A stretch of DNA of 64,000 bases from Gp6-AA40 sp032156805 (GCA_032156805.1 JALDXQ010000003.1:1-64000); one strand, 5' to 3'. Shown: positions 52,831-63,256, numbered from the stretch's first letter. Notes: generated from the sequence alone by a model not told the origin. A program made the numbers and translations.

Positions 52831-55800
52831 ATGCGAGCACTGGCAATCGGATCGTTTGTCGTTGCGGTACTGCTTCTCCTTTCCACGCCGGCCTTTTCCC
52901 AAGGCGTTGCCGGCATTGTCAGAGACTCGTCTGGCGCCATCCTGCCAGGCGTGACCGTTGAAGCGGCGAGCCCGGCGCTCATCGAGAAGTCACGCACGGT
53001 CGTGACGGATGGGACCGGCCAATACCGGATCGTCGACCTGGAACCCGGCACCTACATTGTGACGTTCACGCTGCCCGGGTTCACCACGGTCAGGCGCGAG
53101 GACATCCAGCTATCCGGCGCTGGGGTGACGACGGTCAATGCCGACATGCGAGTCGGAGCGGTCGAGGAGACGATCACCGTCTCCGGAGCGACACCAATCA
53201 TCGACACGCAGACGAGCACCAAACGCGAGGTCGTGCTGGCCGACGAGGTGCTCGCCGCGGTTCCAGTCACGCGGACCTATGGGAGCGTGCTGGCGATGGT
53301 GCCCGGGGTTCAGTCGCTGACCCTCGACGTGAACTCCACGCAGTCTGTTGGCGGAACCGCCACGAACTTCTTCTTCACGTCGCGGGGCGGGCGTGGCAAC
53401 GAAGGCACAGTGCAGGTGGACGGCATGAACGTCGGGTCAGCGTTCGGCGGCGGCGGCGTTTCGAGCTTTGCGTACGACTTCGTGAATGCGCAGGAGGTCC
53501 AGGTCACCGTTGCAGGCGGTATGGGTGAGGTGGATCGTGGTGGGCCGGCGTTCAACATCATCCCCAAGAGCGGCGGCAACAACTTCAACGGGACCGCGTT
53601 CTTGAGCACCGCCGGCGAGTGGTCGCAGGGCAGTAATCTCGATGACGATCTGCGCCGCGTTGGCATCACGGAGCCACCGGGGCTCATCAAGAACTACGAC
53701 ACGAACCTCGCCATCGGCGGTCCGATCAAGCGCGATCGGTTGTGGTTCTTCAACAACCTGCGTACCTACGGGACGCACCAGGACGTGCCGGGTATCTACG
53801 CGAATGCGAACGCCCTCGATCCGACGAAGTGGAGCTATGTGAGGGATCTGGACGTTCCATCGAGATCGGCGGGGTCCAAGAAGATCGAAGCGATCCGCCT
53901 GACCGGTCAGCTCACCCAGAAGAACAAGCTCGGGTTCTACTACGACTACCAGGCGAACTGCGCCGGGTCGGCGCTCGTCAACACGGGCGATGGCTGTCGT
54001 GAGCGCGGCGACGACTGGATCGCTCTCGGCAGTACGACGATATCGCCGGAGTCCGGCAACATGTGGCCGGAGCGAGAGAAGATCACGCAGGCGACGTGGA
54101 CGTCGCCGGCGACGAACCGCATCCTGATGGAGGCCGGCTTCTCGCAATTCAGCAGCAAGTGGGGTGGATACGTTCCGCCCGGGTCGCAGACGCATCTGGC
54201 CGCTGTCACCGAACAGAGCACCGCGGCTGGCGTTCCGACGCCCAACTTCGTGTATCGGGGCTGGAATTCGGCCGCCTCCAACAATCAGCAGCACTACATC
54301 TGGCGGGGGTCGCTCGCCTACGTGACGGGCGCGCACAGCTTCAAGGTCGGATACCAGGCGGCGCACGAGGTGTACCGGCAGATCCAGAACGTCGACAATC
54401 AACTGAGCTACACGTTCAACAACGGCGTGCCGACGCAGTTCACGATGCGCATCGGGCCGCACATCCAGAGCAACCGCACACGCTACGACGGCTTCTACGT
54501 GCAGGATCAGTGGACGCACAAGCGGCTCACCGTGCAGGGTGCGTTGCGCTACGAGCACGCCTGGAGCTGGTTCCCCGAGGGTGAGAACGGCATCACCGCC
54601 GATAACCAGTTCGGCAGCCGCTTCATCTTCCCGCGCCAGGATGGGGTGACTGGGTTCCACGACATCACGCCGCGCATGGGTGCGGCCTACGATCTGTTCG
54701 GGAACGGCAAGACGTCGTTGAAGGTGAACTTCAGCAAGTACCTGGAGACCGCGCAGAACGGAGGTCTCTACACCATCAACAATCCGGCGGTGACGTTCCA
54801 ACAGACCACGAACCGGAGCTGGACCGACGGCAACCGCAATTTCAATCCCGACTGCGATCTGATGAATCCGGCCGCGCAGAACAACCTGGCGTCGGGCGGC
54901 GACAACTGCGGTGCCTGGAGCAACTCCAACTTCGGCAACCCCTTCGTGACCACGCAGGTCAACCCCGACGTGCAGAACGGATGGGGCGTACGGCAATACG
55001 ACTGGCAGTTCGGCGTCGCCGTGCAGCACGAGATCATCCCGCGGGTTGCGATCGACGTCAGCTACAACCGCCGCTGGTGGGGGAACCACTTCTTCACGGA
55101 CAACCGCGCGCTGGGGCCGCTGGACTTCGATCAGGTGACGATCACGGCGCCGCAGAATCCGAATCTGCCGGACGGCGGCGGCGATCCGGTGACGTTCCTC
55201 ACGCGCAACACGCGATCGCCGCTCGGCGCGACCGACAACTACTTCACGTCCGCGAGCGACTACGGCGATGTAACGACCTACTGGCACGGCGTTGACGCGC
55301 AGGTGAGCGCGCGGCTGCCGAATCAGCTGTTCCTGCAGCTCGGCATGAGCGGCGGCAAGGGCGTGCGCGACTATTGCGCTGTTGCGGACCAGCTCCCGGA
55401 GCTGTACGTGACGACCGGGTCGCTCCTCGTCAATCAGCAGGTGGCCTCGTGCGCGATCGATGAGGACTGGCTGACGAGCATCCGTGGCCTGGCCTCGTAT
55501 ACCCTGCCCAGGATTGATGTCCTGGTGAGCGGCACGTTCCGCTCGACACCTGGCGTCGCGCCCGCCGGAAACGCGGTTGCCAGCAACGGCAATTCGTTGT
55601 CGGCAAACTACAACGTCACGAGTGCGATCCTGTTGCCGCAGACAGGGCGCCCGCTGGTGCCGGGCCTGCCGTTCCAGACCGTCAACCTCCTGCTGCAGGG
55701 GCATACCTTCCCCGATCAGCTCAATTCACTCGACTTGCGCGTCGGCAAGAACCTGAGATTCGGCCGGACGCGAACCAACGTGGCGATCGACATCTACAAC

Positions 55801-55932
55801 CTGTTCAACAGCAATACGGGAACGGTCTACAACCAGACGTACGATCCCGTTACCAACGGTGCGACGTGGCTCGCGCCGACTCAAGTGTTGAATGCGCGCT
55901 TTGCGCGTTTCAATGTGACCTTCGACTTCTAG
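52831..55932 (+). CDS. TonB-dependent receptor with carboxypeptidase-regulatory-like N-domain (4)
   Basis: 1033 aa from ATG 52831 with GGAGG 6 bases upstream; signal peptide to about residue 24 (PAFSQG). N-domain (about 25-108) has VRDSSGAILPGVTVEAASPA; then EETITVSGATPIID, plug (DGMNVGSAFGG, GGPAFNIIPKSGGN) and barrel ending FNVTFDF. It is the closest paralogue of the receptor at 35449. Conserved features in both include the cysteine-containing loops (NCxG...GDxC in the first third). The DGKPDL-family gene at 56074 follows on the same strand. Confidence 0.94.
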   Translation: MRALAIGSFVVAVLLLLSTPAFSQGVAGIVRDSSGAILPGVTVEAASPALIEKSRTVVTDGTGQYRIVDLEPGTYIVTFTLPGFTTVRREDIQLSGAGVTTVNADMRVGAVEETITVSGATPIIDTQTSTKREVVLADEVLAAVPVTRTYGSVLAMVPGVQSLTLDVNSTQSVGGTATNFFFTSRGGRGNEGTVQVDGMNVGSAFGGGGVSSFAYDFVNAQEVQVTVAGGMGEVDRGGPAFNIIPKSGGNNFNGTAFLSTAGEWSQGSNLDDDLRRVGITEPPGLIKNYDTNLAIGGPIKRDRLWFFNNLRTYGTHQDVPGIYANANALDPTKWSYVRDLDVPSRSAGSKKIEAIRLTGQLTQKNKLGFYYDYQANCAGSALVNTGDGCRERGDDWIALGSTTISPESGNMWPEREKITQATWTSPATNRILMEAGFSQFSSKWGGYVPPGSQTHLAAVTEQSTAAGVPTPNFVYRGWNSAASNNQQHYIWRGSLAYVTGAHSFKVGYQAAHEVYRQIQNVDNQLSYTFNNGVPTQFTMRIGPHIQSNRTRYDGFYVQDQWTHKRLTVQGALRYEHAWSWFPEGENGITADNQFGSRFIFPRQDGVTGFHDITPRMGAAYDLFGNGKTSLKVNFSKYLETAQNGGLYTINNPAVTFQQTTNRSWTDGNRNFNPDCDLMNPAAQNNLASGGDNCGAWSNSNFGNPFVTTQVNPDVQNGWGVRQYDWQFGVAVQHEIIPRVAIDVSYNRRWWGNHFFTDNRALGPLDFDQVTITAPQNPNLPDGGGDPVTFLTRNTRSPLGATDNYFTSASDYGDVTTYWHGVDAQVSARLPNQLFLQLGMSGGKGVRDYCAVADQLPELYVTTGSLLVNQQVASCAIDEDWLTSIRGLASYTLPRIDVLVSGTFRSTPGVAPAGNAVASNGNSLSANYNVTSAILLPQTGRPLVPGLPFQTVNLLLQGHTFPDQLNSLDLRVGKNLRFGRTRTNVAIDIYNLFNSNTGTVYNQTYDPVTNGATWLAPTQVLNARFARFNVTFDF

Positions 55933-56037
55933 TCATCGATTGCGAGGGAAGGGGACGCTCACCAAGCGTCCCCTGACCGTACCTCGACGGAGCCTCCAGA
56001 CGAGACCAAACGCGTACTGGCTTCTCGTCGTATAGTG

Positions 56038-56058
56038 CAGTCGAATCGTATTCGACTG
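56038..56058. promoter_or_regulatory. Perfect 9-bp inverted repeat before the DGKPDL gene
   Basis: CAGTCGAAT-CGT-ATTCGACTG, 15 bases before the ATG and directly upstream of its GGGGG ribosome binding site. It could be an operator or an mRNA hairpin acting on translation. Confidence 0.5.
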
Positions 56059-56073
56059 ATTTCCGGGGGCTTC

Positions 56074-56991
56074 ATGACTTCGTACCTGCGAATGACGGCC
56101 GCAGTGGCCGTGGCGCTCGCCTTCTCTGTATCCGCCGCGGCCCAGTGGCCGTCTCATCCGACTCCAGGCGTGCCGCGTCAGGACGGCAAGCCGATCCTCG
56201 ATGGACCGCCGCCGCGGACGGCAGAGGGCAAGGTGGATTTCTCCGGTATCTGGCAGCTCGTCTTCGGCGGTGGCCGGGGCCGTGGCGCGGGACCAGCGCA
56301 GCCGACGCCCCCGCCTGACCCGAATGCGATCCCGAACTCGACGTTTGGCGAAGTGGCTGGTCGCGGCTATCCGCTGCCAATGCAGCCATGGGCCGAGGCG
56401 CTCAAAAAGGAGCGGATGGCCGACAACATGAAAGACAACCCGGACGTGTGGTGCCTGCCGATCGGCATCATGCAGTACCACAACCATCCGCAGCCACGTC
56501 AGATCGTGCAGACGAAGAACCTGACGCTCATCACCTACGAGTCGAACTACGGACTGCGCTACATCTACACGGACGGTCGTCCGGCGCCGAACAATGACCC
56601 GACCCCGTGGTGGTTCGGCTACTCTCGCGGCTGGTGGGAGGGCGACGACACGTTCGTAGTCGAGACGACGAACTTCCTGGGTGATGAGCGTGCCGGCTGG
56701 CTCGACGTCAACGGCAGCCCCTACACCGACGCCCTGAAGCTGACCGAGCGCTACCGTCGTCCGACGTTCGGGACTCTGCAGATCGACGTGACGATCGACG
56801 ATCCGAAGGCGTATACGCGGCCGTTCACCGTGCGTGTGAACCATCGGCTGCTGGTCGATCAGGAGATGATCGAGTTCGTCTGCAACGAGAACGAGCGCTC
56901 GACGAACCACATCGACCCTCCGGCGTGGATGAAGGGCGCGCCGCCGAGGCAGCTCGGACCGGATATGCCATTGAGGACGCCCGCGAAGTAG
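56074..56991 (+). CDS. Secreted DGKPDL-family protein (paralogue 5 of 5)
   Basis: 305 aa from ATG 56074 (GGGGG 4 bases upstream); signal peptide about 1-23 (SAAAQW). Signature PRTAEGKVDFSGIW, a Gly-rich loop (about 68-85), then SRGWWEGDDTFVVETTNF, LTERYRRPTFGTLQIDV, YTRPFTVRV and EFVCNENERS. It is the member with the degenerate signature (EGKVDF). Function unknown. Confidence 0.8.
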   Translation: MTSYLRMTAAVAVALAFSVSAAAQWPSHPTPGVPRQDGKPILDGPPPRTAEGKVDFSGIWQLVFGGGRGRGAGPAQPTPPPDPNAIPNSTFGEVAGRGYPLPMQPWAEALKKERMADNMKDNPDVWCLPIGIMQYHNHPQPRQIVQTKNLTLITYESNYGLRYIYTDGRPAPNNDPTPWWFGYSRGWWEGDDTFVVETTNFLGDERAGWLDVNGSPYTDALKLTERYRRPTFGTLQIDVTIDDPKAYTRPFTVRVNHRLLVDQEMIEFVCNENERSTNHIDPPAWMKGAPPRQLGPDMPLRTPAK

Positions 56992-57027
56992 CACTGATAC
57001 CCAGCCCTGAGGACGAGGAGAACACAC

Positions 57028-57597
57028 GTGGAACGCGACGACTTCAACAATGCGGCAAGGACGCTCGAAGATGCCTTTTTTGCCAAGGAGAATGCCCGGC
57101 TTCTGCAACAGATGCGTGACCGTGCCACGCAGCAGGAGCGGCGGGCGGCCATGCGCGAGGTGGTGCGCGTCAATGACGACGCGTTCATCGACCACTTGAT
57201 CGAGCTCGGGCTCGGGCCGGAGACAGTACTGGCGCTGCAACTCGTGCCTCTGGCGGCCATCGCGTGGGCCGACGGGCAGATCGAACCGCGCGAGCGCGAC
57301 GCGGTGCTGAAGGCTGCGGCGGCTCAGGGCGTGCCGCCGGACAGCGTCGCCGGGCGGATGCTCGACAGCTGGCTGATGCAGCAGCCTGGTCCGGAGCTCG
57401 TGGACGCGTGGAAGCAGCAGATGCGGGCGCTCTGGCCGTCGCTCTCGCAGAAGGAACGTGACGAGATCCGCAGGTCGGCACTCGAGCGCGCACGCAGCGT
57501 CGCGGAGGCGGCCGGTGGCTTCCTTGGTCTGACCTCGCGAATCTCACCGCAGGAGAAGGCCGTGATGGACGAACTGGCCCACGCGCTCGCGGACTGA
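57028..57597 (+). CDS. TerB-like domain protein
   Basis: 189 aa from GTG 57028, with GAGGAG 9 bases upstream. The mid part (about 70-105), PLAAIAWADGQIEPRERDAV, has the first-helix pattern of TerB/DjlA-like domains (WADGxxxxxE). The protein is all-helical and rich in charged residues, without export signal. N-terminal LLQQMRDRATQQERRAAM may form a coiled coil. Role unknown; TerB-like domains occur with stress-related membrane systems. Confidence 0.72.
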   Translation: MERDDFNNAARTLEDAFFAKENARLLQQMRDRATQQERRAAMREVVRVNDDAFIDHLIELGLGPETVLALQLVPLAAIAWADGQIEPRERDAVLKAAAAQGVPPDSVAGRMLDSWLMQQPGPELVDAWKQQMRALWPSLSQKERDEIRRSALERARSVAEAAGGFLGLTSRISPQEKAVMDELAHALAD

Positions 57598-57615
57598 GAT
57601 CTCTCGGAGCGTCAC

Positions 57616-58020
57616 ATGGCCCATGCCGCCAAACACCCGTACGTCGACTGGCTGGAGCGATATCGTCGGGCGTGGATTGAACGAGACGCCGACGCCGCCA
57701 GCCGGTTGTTCACGCAGGACGCGACGTATCGCGAACAACCGTTTCAGGCGCCGTTCGTCGGTCGTGCCGCGATTCGGGAGTACTGGAGCAAGGTCACCGC
57801 GTCGCAGGCCAGCGTCGAACTTCGTTACGGCAAGGCGATTGTCGACGGCTCCCGGCTGGCCGTGGAATGGTGGGCGAACCTGCAGGCCGACGGCGCTCCG
57901 CTCACGTTGGCGGGTGAGTTCCTGCTGCTGTTCGCCGAGACGGGGGAGTGTCGTGAACTGCGCGAGTATTGGGTACTCTCGCAGGGACGCGTTGAGCCAC
58001 CGCTCGGGTGGGGCGAGTGA
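57616..58020 (+). CDS. SnoaL/NTF2-like protein
   Basis: 134 aa. The cone-shaped NTF2-like pattern is clear: WLERYRRAWIERDADAASRL, FTQDATYREQPF, GRAAIREYWSKV, AVEWWANLQADG and RELREYWVLSQG. Such proteins are small ligand-binding or isomerase-like domains. It follows the TerB-like gene by 18 bases, likely in one transcript. Confidence 0.85.
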   Translation: MAHAAKHPYVDWLERYRRAWIERDADAASRLFTQDATYREQPFQAPFVGRAAIREYWSKVTASQASVELRYGKAIVDGSRLAVEWWANLQADGAPLTLAGEFLLLFAETGECRELREYWVLSQGRVEPPLGWGE

Positions 58021-58024
58021 CCGT

Positions 58025-58495
58025 TCACGCGTACAGGTACGAACGCTTGTGGTGGTAGACCACCGCCGTCACGAGCCTTCCGCAACTGATACATGAGGCG
58101 TCTCGGCCCGCGTCGGACATCTCGAAAATGTTCTGCGGGCCCAGCAGGGTATCTCTCACCAACGCCTTCTCGTGAATGCGCTGCTTCAGTGCGGTGACGA
58201 CGACATCCAGAGCACTCGGGGTCCGTCCGCACGAGCACACCTCAGACCCTGCCGCCGGTATCATGCCGAATTCCTTCATGTGGCCCATCGGCAGATCGAG
58301 CAGCCCTTCGAGATATCGAAGCTCATCCGGTGGCGTGAGTCGGTATCTCTTATCACTCGTGACGAGCGCACTGGCTTTCTCCATCGTCTTGTCATCCAGT
58401 ATGACCTTCGTCGCGTACCCCTTCGATTTCAGATGGCGCTTGAGCGTGTCGATGTCTTTCATGGTGCCTGATTGCGGGTCGATGCTCAGTGACAT
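58025..58495 (-). CDS. Small protein with two cysteine pairs (putative zinc-binding)
   Basis: 156 aa from ATG 58495 (GGAGGAG upstream). VCSCG (C87, C89) and ASCISCG (C135, C138) could together bind one zinc. The N-terminal half has an LKSKGYATKVILDDKTMEKA segment and a KRYRLTPPDELRYLEGLLDL segment. No signal peptide. Not assigned to a family. It lies 58 bases downstream of the PP2C gene on the same strand. Confidence 0.72.
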   Translation of the reverse strand: MSLSIDPQSGTMKDIDTLKRHLKSKGYATKVILDDKTMEKASALVTSDKRYRLTPPDELRYLEGLLDLPMGHMKEFGMIPAAGSEVCSCGRTPSALDVVVTALKQRIHEKALVRDTLLGPQNIFEMSDAGRDASCISCGRLVTAVVYHHKRSYLYA

Positions 58496-58553
58496 GAGGC
58501 TCCTCCTCGCAGGCAGATAGCACGCTGAAGGCGCGCTTTGCGCGGTTCGTTGT

Positions 58554-59483
<930 letters not shown>

Positions 59484-59942
59484 GTGATCCCCCGCGGAGC
59501 AAGGACCGGACCCATAGTCAGAGGCGCCGGTCGCGGGTGTGCGTCCATGATAGAACGTCACCCGACCGGCGCGCTGCCTGGGCTGCTTGACTCTGTTGCG
59601 GCGGATTGTAGGATCCCGCAGCACCTCGTCCGCACGCGGGTCGAGGATGCGGTTCGGTACATCGGAATCGGCAGTTGTCTGAATGATCTCGTTGGATGCC
59701 TCACTTCTAATTGGTCCTCGGCCTGGCGATGGTCATGCCCACCGTGAACGTACTCCCTGGAAGGAACTCTTTCCGGCGGATTCCCAGAGATAACGCACGT
59801 TTACCAGCCCGATCAACCGCCCGCCTCACGACATTTCGTGAGCGTATCCCGTCGCTTGTGAGTGCGCGCACGTGGGCCCTGCTACTTCCTGGCAAGCTAG
59901 ACCGAGATCAACACCGCCTCGGTCCACGTCATCTCCAGACTC

Positions 59943-59969
59943 CCCACTCCCAAACTTCTTGGGAGTGGG
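59943..59969. repeat. Hairpin of CTCCCAA-type repeat
   Basis: CCCACTCCCAA, 5-base loop, TTGGGAGTGGG: perfect 11-bp stem. It shares CTCCCAA/TTGGGAG with the hairpin at 7779-7811 and is followed by similar words (GGTTGGCAGTTGG). Confidence 0.6.
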
Positions 59970-59997
59970 TTGGCAGTTGGAAATCGACAGGGACGCG

Positions 59998-60150
59998 CTA
60001 CACGCCCAGAGGCGTCAGGTTATAGACGCGAGCCAGATCGTTGACGGCCGATCGCAGCACGCGGATGTTCTTGGCGTTGGCCTCGAGCGTCGTTTGCGCG
60101 GTGTAGCTGGTGACATCGGCCAGCGTGGCGAACTTGACGTTGCCGACTTC
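59998..60150 (-). pseudogene. C-terminal gene remnant
   Basis: About 50 codons on the minus strand read as an ordinary helical protein end (KEVGNVKFATLADVTSYTAQ, then TLEANAKNIRVLRSAVNDLA, ending YNLTPLGV before TAG). No start codon or upstream part is preserved: the frame continues only into non-coding-like sequence. It looks like the leftover 3' end of a lost gene; the family was not recognised. Confidence 0.4.
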
Positions 60151-60196
60151 CTTTGACGGTCTAGGGAACTGTGGCAACCTTTGGCTTCCTGAGATC

Positions 60197-60209
60197 GTCT
60201 AGGGTAGAC
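60197..60209 (+). promoter_or_regulatory. GTCTA-GGG-TAGAC inverted repeat before padR
   Basis: A perfect 5-bp inverted repeat 19 bases before the PadR start; GTCTAGGG recurs at 60159-60166. Likely autoregulatory operator for the PadR protein (inference). Confidence 0.45.
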
Positions 60210-60228
60210 AAGGGGTAAGGGGTGACCG

Positions 60229-60573
60229 GTGGCCGTCAGACGTTTCGACTTGATCCAGGGAACGCTCGACCTGCTGGTGCTCAAAAGCCTCGGCACCGGG
60301 CCCAACCATGGCTACGGCATCGCGATGCGCATCCATCAGCTCTCCGACGATGTGCTGCGGATCGAGGAAGGCTCGCTGTATCCGGCGCTGTATCGGATGG
60401 AGGAGCAGGGGCTCATCGAGTCCGAATGGCGTGTCACCGACAACAACCGGAAGGCCAAGTTCTACCGGCTGACGCGCAAGGGCCGGGCAGCGGCGGACGC
60501 CGAGCTCGATAGCTGGCTGCGACTGTCCAAGGCCGTTACACGCGTACTGCGCGGGCTGGAACAGGGGGCGTGA
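60229..60573 (+). CDS. PadR-family transcriptional regulator
   Basis: 114 aa from GTG 60229, with AAGGGG upstream. Winged-helix motifs of PadR are complete: GTLDLLVLKSLGTGPNHGYG, LRIEEGSLYPALYRMEEQGL, SEWRVTDNNRKAKFYRLT and RKGRA. PadR proteins repress neighbouring genes; it is followed by the permease gene after one base and likely regulates it. Confidence 0.95.
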   Translation: MAVRRFDLIQGTLDLLVLKSLGTGPNHGYGIAMRIHQLSDDVLRIEEGSLYPALYRMEEQGLIESEWRVTDNNRKAKFYRLTRKGRAAADAELDSWLRLSKAVTRVLRGLEQGA

Positions 60574-60574
60574 G

Positions 60575-63256
60575 ATGCAGCTTCGTCCACCGAGAGTTGT
60601 CCGCCGGCTGCTGTCGGTCCTGAACTGGCGGGCGCAAGACGACGACATGAACCAGGAGATGGCGTTCCATCTCGACGCGATCACCAGAGAGTACGTTCGT
60701 AACGGAATGAGCGAAGCCGACGCAGCGATTGCGGCCCGCAAGCAGTTTGGCAGCATCGTGCGTCACAAGGAAGCCGGCCACGATGCGCGCACCGGGCATC
60801 TCGATCAGTTCGCCGCCGACGTGCGCTCCGGATTTCGCCAGCTCGTAAACGCCCGCGGATTTGCTTTCGTCGCGATCGTCACGCTGGCGCTTGGCATTGG
60901 CGTCAACACCGCCGTGTTCACCGTCGTCAAATCGGTGCTGCTCGATGCGCTGCCGTACACCGACGCTGACCAGCTCGTGCGCATTCATGGCGGCGCTGCC
61001 GCCTCCATCCAGGGGCGCGGGCCGCTGAGCGCGGGCTCGGTCGAGGAGATCGCCGCGCGGCAGCAGTCGTTCACGGCGCTGGCCGCGTTCGTCGATGTCG
61101 CGATCGATGCGGTCTATGGCCGCGAGGATGGCCCGCAGATCACCACCGTTGCGTGGGTTGAACCTCGATTCTTCGACACACTTGGTGTGTCACCGCTGCT
61201 CGGGCGGCCGTTTCGCAGCGACGATGCGGTCGATGGAATGGTGGCGCTCAGTGGCGGTGCGGTCGGGACGGATACGGGTGCGCCTGTGATGCTGTCGCAC
61301 GCCGCGTGGGTGCGTCTTTTCGGAAGCGACGCGGCTGTCATCGGGCGCGAGGTGCGCATCAACGGCCTCGCGCGGACGGTGACTGGTGTCCTCCCGTCAG
61401 CGTTCATCGCCCCGATGGGCAACGTCGATTTCTACATCGCCTTCGATCGAGCGCCGGTTGTGGCCAACCCGATCGCCGTGCGTCGAGCCCAGTGGCTGGG
61501 TCTGGTAGGCCGACTCGCGCCCGGCGCGACACAGGACTCGGCCACGCGAGACGTCGAACGGATCTGGGCCGATCTGGCGCGCGAGTATCCTGCAGACAAC
61601 GGGACGCTGCGCGCGAGCGCCATACCGCTGCGTGACGCGATGGTCGGGGACACACGTCCTCGTCTTCTCGTCCTGATGGCCGGCGCCGCGCTGGTGCTCG
61701 TGATCACCTGTGCGAACCTGGCCGCCACGCTGCTCGCGCGAGCACTGTCTCGGCGGAGGGAGTTTGCCCTCCGCGCCGCGCTCGGCGCGGGGCGCGCGCG
61801 CGTCGTGCGTCAGCTGTTGACCGAAAGCGTCGTGCTCGCGTTCGCCGGAGGTACCGCAGGCGTGCTGACTGCTGTCGTCGTGCTCGAGGTGCTCAGGGAT
61901 CTGGCTGCACGGGCACTGCCGGTCCACGCCGACCTGTCGCTCGACTCGGGAGCGCTGCTGGCAAGCGCCGCCATCGCGCTGAGCACAGGGCTGCTGTTCG
62001 GCATCGCGCCGGCCGCCGTCGTTCGTGGCGACGCCCAGCGTACGTTGCGCGCCGACTCACGCGGGTCCACCGAGGGCCTGCAGTCGCGACGCGCACGCGG
62101 AATGCTCGTGGCCGGGCAGATGGCGCTGTGCGTCAGCCTGCTCGTTGGTGCGGGGCTGCTGACGCGAAGCCTGTGGGCGATGGCGGACGCATCGCTTGGG
62201 TTCGTTCCGGATTCCGTGCTGACTGGCGCGATTCAACTGCCGGTGCGCGACTACGGTGACCCGGGATCACGGTTCCAGTTTCGCGAGCTGTTCGAGCATC
62301 GGCTTCGCGCACTTCCGGGCGTGCAATCGGTGGCAACGGCCACGTCGGTGCCGACACGGGTTCGGCAGCGCATGGGGGTCACGATCGAGGGGAGTCCGGC
62401 GAGCGAGGCGCAGCCGTTCGTGCTCGCGACTGTCGTGTCGGACGACTACTTCCGGACGCTGCAGATTCTGCTTCGTCAGGGGCGGACCTTCGATGCGCGC
62501 GATCGCGTGGATGCGCCGCCAACAGTAGTCGTCAGCGAGACGATGGCAAAACGCTTCTGGCCAACGGGGAACGCCGTGGGCTCGCGCCTGCGCCTCGGCC
62601 CCGACCCGCAGTCGCCACTGATGGAAGTGATTGGCGTGGTCAGCGATGTCCGCAACGATCGCGCGAGACGCGATGCCGAGCCGATGGCGTATCGATCGTC
62701 GAGGCAGATCCCCGCACCCTTCTTGAGCGTCCTGCTACGCACCGAGAACGATCCGCTGGCGCTGACGAGATCCGTCGAGCGGGAGTTGGCGGCGCTCGAT
62801 CGCAGCCTGCCGCTGCAGCAGGTGGCGTCGCTCCAGGCCGTGCTCGACGATGGGCTTGCTGACCGGCGGCTGCCGGTCGTGCTGATGACGGCGTTCGGAG
62901 CATTGGCGCTGCTGCTGTCGTCCATGGGCGTTTACTCGCTCTTCGCGAGCATGACTGCCGCGCGCGAGCGCGAATTTGGTGTGCGTCTTGCGCTCGGATC
63001 GCGGCCGCGCGCCATCGCGGCGCTGGTGTTGCGACAGGGCGCTGGATGGATGGCGGCAGGCCTGGTCCTCGGCGCTGTTGGCATTGTCCTCGTCGTTCGT
63101 CTCGTGCGTGAGCTGCTCTACGGCGTGCCGCCGTTCGACCCGTTGACGATCGGTGCGTCGGTGGCGGTGCTCATCATGTGTGCAAGCGTTGCCTTGTTCG
63201 GCCCGTTGTATCGCGCGGCGCGAGTCGACGCCGTGGTGGCGCTGCGGTCCGAGTAG
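60575..63256 (+). CDS. ADOP-family ABC transporter permease
   Basis: 893 aa. N-terminal permease-prefix domain (about 1-80, MNQEMAFHLDAITREYVRNG, then AIAARKQFG), followed by two MacB_PCD-FtsX halves. The first membrane helix carries TLALGIGVNTAVFTVV, and FtsX-type helices follow each periplasmic loop (for example LVLMAGAALVLVITCANLAA, then SRRREFALRAALGA; later FGALALLLSSMGVYSLFASM, then AREREFGVRLALG). Known as Acidobacterial Duplicated Orphan Permease: no ATPase gene is adjacent, and PadR pairing is the usual arrangement. Substrate unknown. Confidence 0.95.
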   Translation: MQLRPPRVVRRLLSVLNWRAQDDDMNQEMAFHLDAITREYVRNGMSEADAAIAARKQFGSIVRHKEAGHDARTGHLDQFAADVRSGFRQLVNARGFAFVAIVTLALGIGVNTAVFTVVKSVLLDALPYTDADQLVRIHGGAAASIQGRGPLSAGSVEEIAARQQSFTALAAFVDVAIDAVYGREDGPQITTVAWVEPRFFDTLGVSPLLGRPFRSDDAVDGMVALSGGAVGTDTGAPVMLSHAAWVRLFGSDAAVIGREVRINGLARTVTGVLPSAFIAPMGNVDFYIAFDRAPVVANPIAVRRAQWLGLVGRLAPGATQDSATRDVERIWADLAREYPADNGTLRASAIPLRDAMVGDTRPRLLVLMAGAALVLVITCANLAATLLARALSRRREFALRAALGAGRARVVRQLLTESVVLAFAGGTAGVLTAVVVLEVLRDLAARALPVHADLSLDSGALLASAAIALSTGLLFGIAPAAVVRGDAQRTLRADSRGSTEGLQSRRARGMLVAGQMALCVSLLVGAGLLTRSLWAMADASLGFVPDSVLTGAIQLPVRDYGDPGSRFQFRELFEHRLRALPGVQSVATATSVPTRVRQRMGVTIEGSPASEAQPFVLATVVSDDYFRTLQILLRQGRTFDARDRVDAPPTVVVSETMAKRFWPTGNAVGSRLRLGPDPQSPLMEVIGVVSDVRNDRARRDAEPMAYRSSRQIPAPFLSVLLRTENDPLALTRSVERELAALDRSLPLQQVASLQAVLDDGLADRRLPVVLMTAFGALALLLSSMGVYSLFASMTAAREREFGVRLALGSRPRAIAALVLRQGAGWMAAGLVLGAVGIVLVVRLVRELLYGVPPFDPLTIGASVAVLIMCASVALFGPLYRAARVDAVVALRSE

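Larger units (their letters stand above)
59484..60228. other. 745-base gene-poor region
   Basis: No intact gene was seen. It holds an 11-bp hairpin (59943-59969), a short coding-like remnant on the minus strand (59998-60150) and the PadR promoter/operator at its right end. The left part (59484-59900) shows no feature I can support. Confidence 0.65.

Noticed and set aside
53437..55704. 755-codon open frame on the minus strand
   Set aside because: It is antisense to the TonB receptor at 52831, has the Arg/Val/His-rich composition typical of shadow frames in high-GC DNA, and shows no domain.
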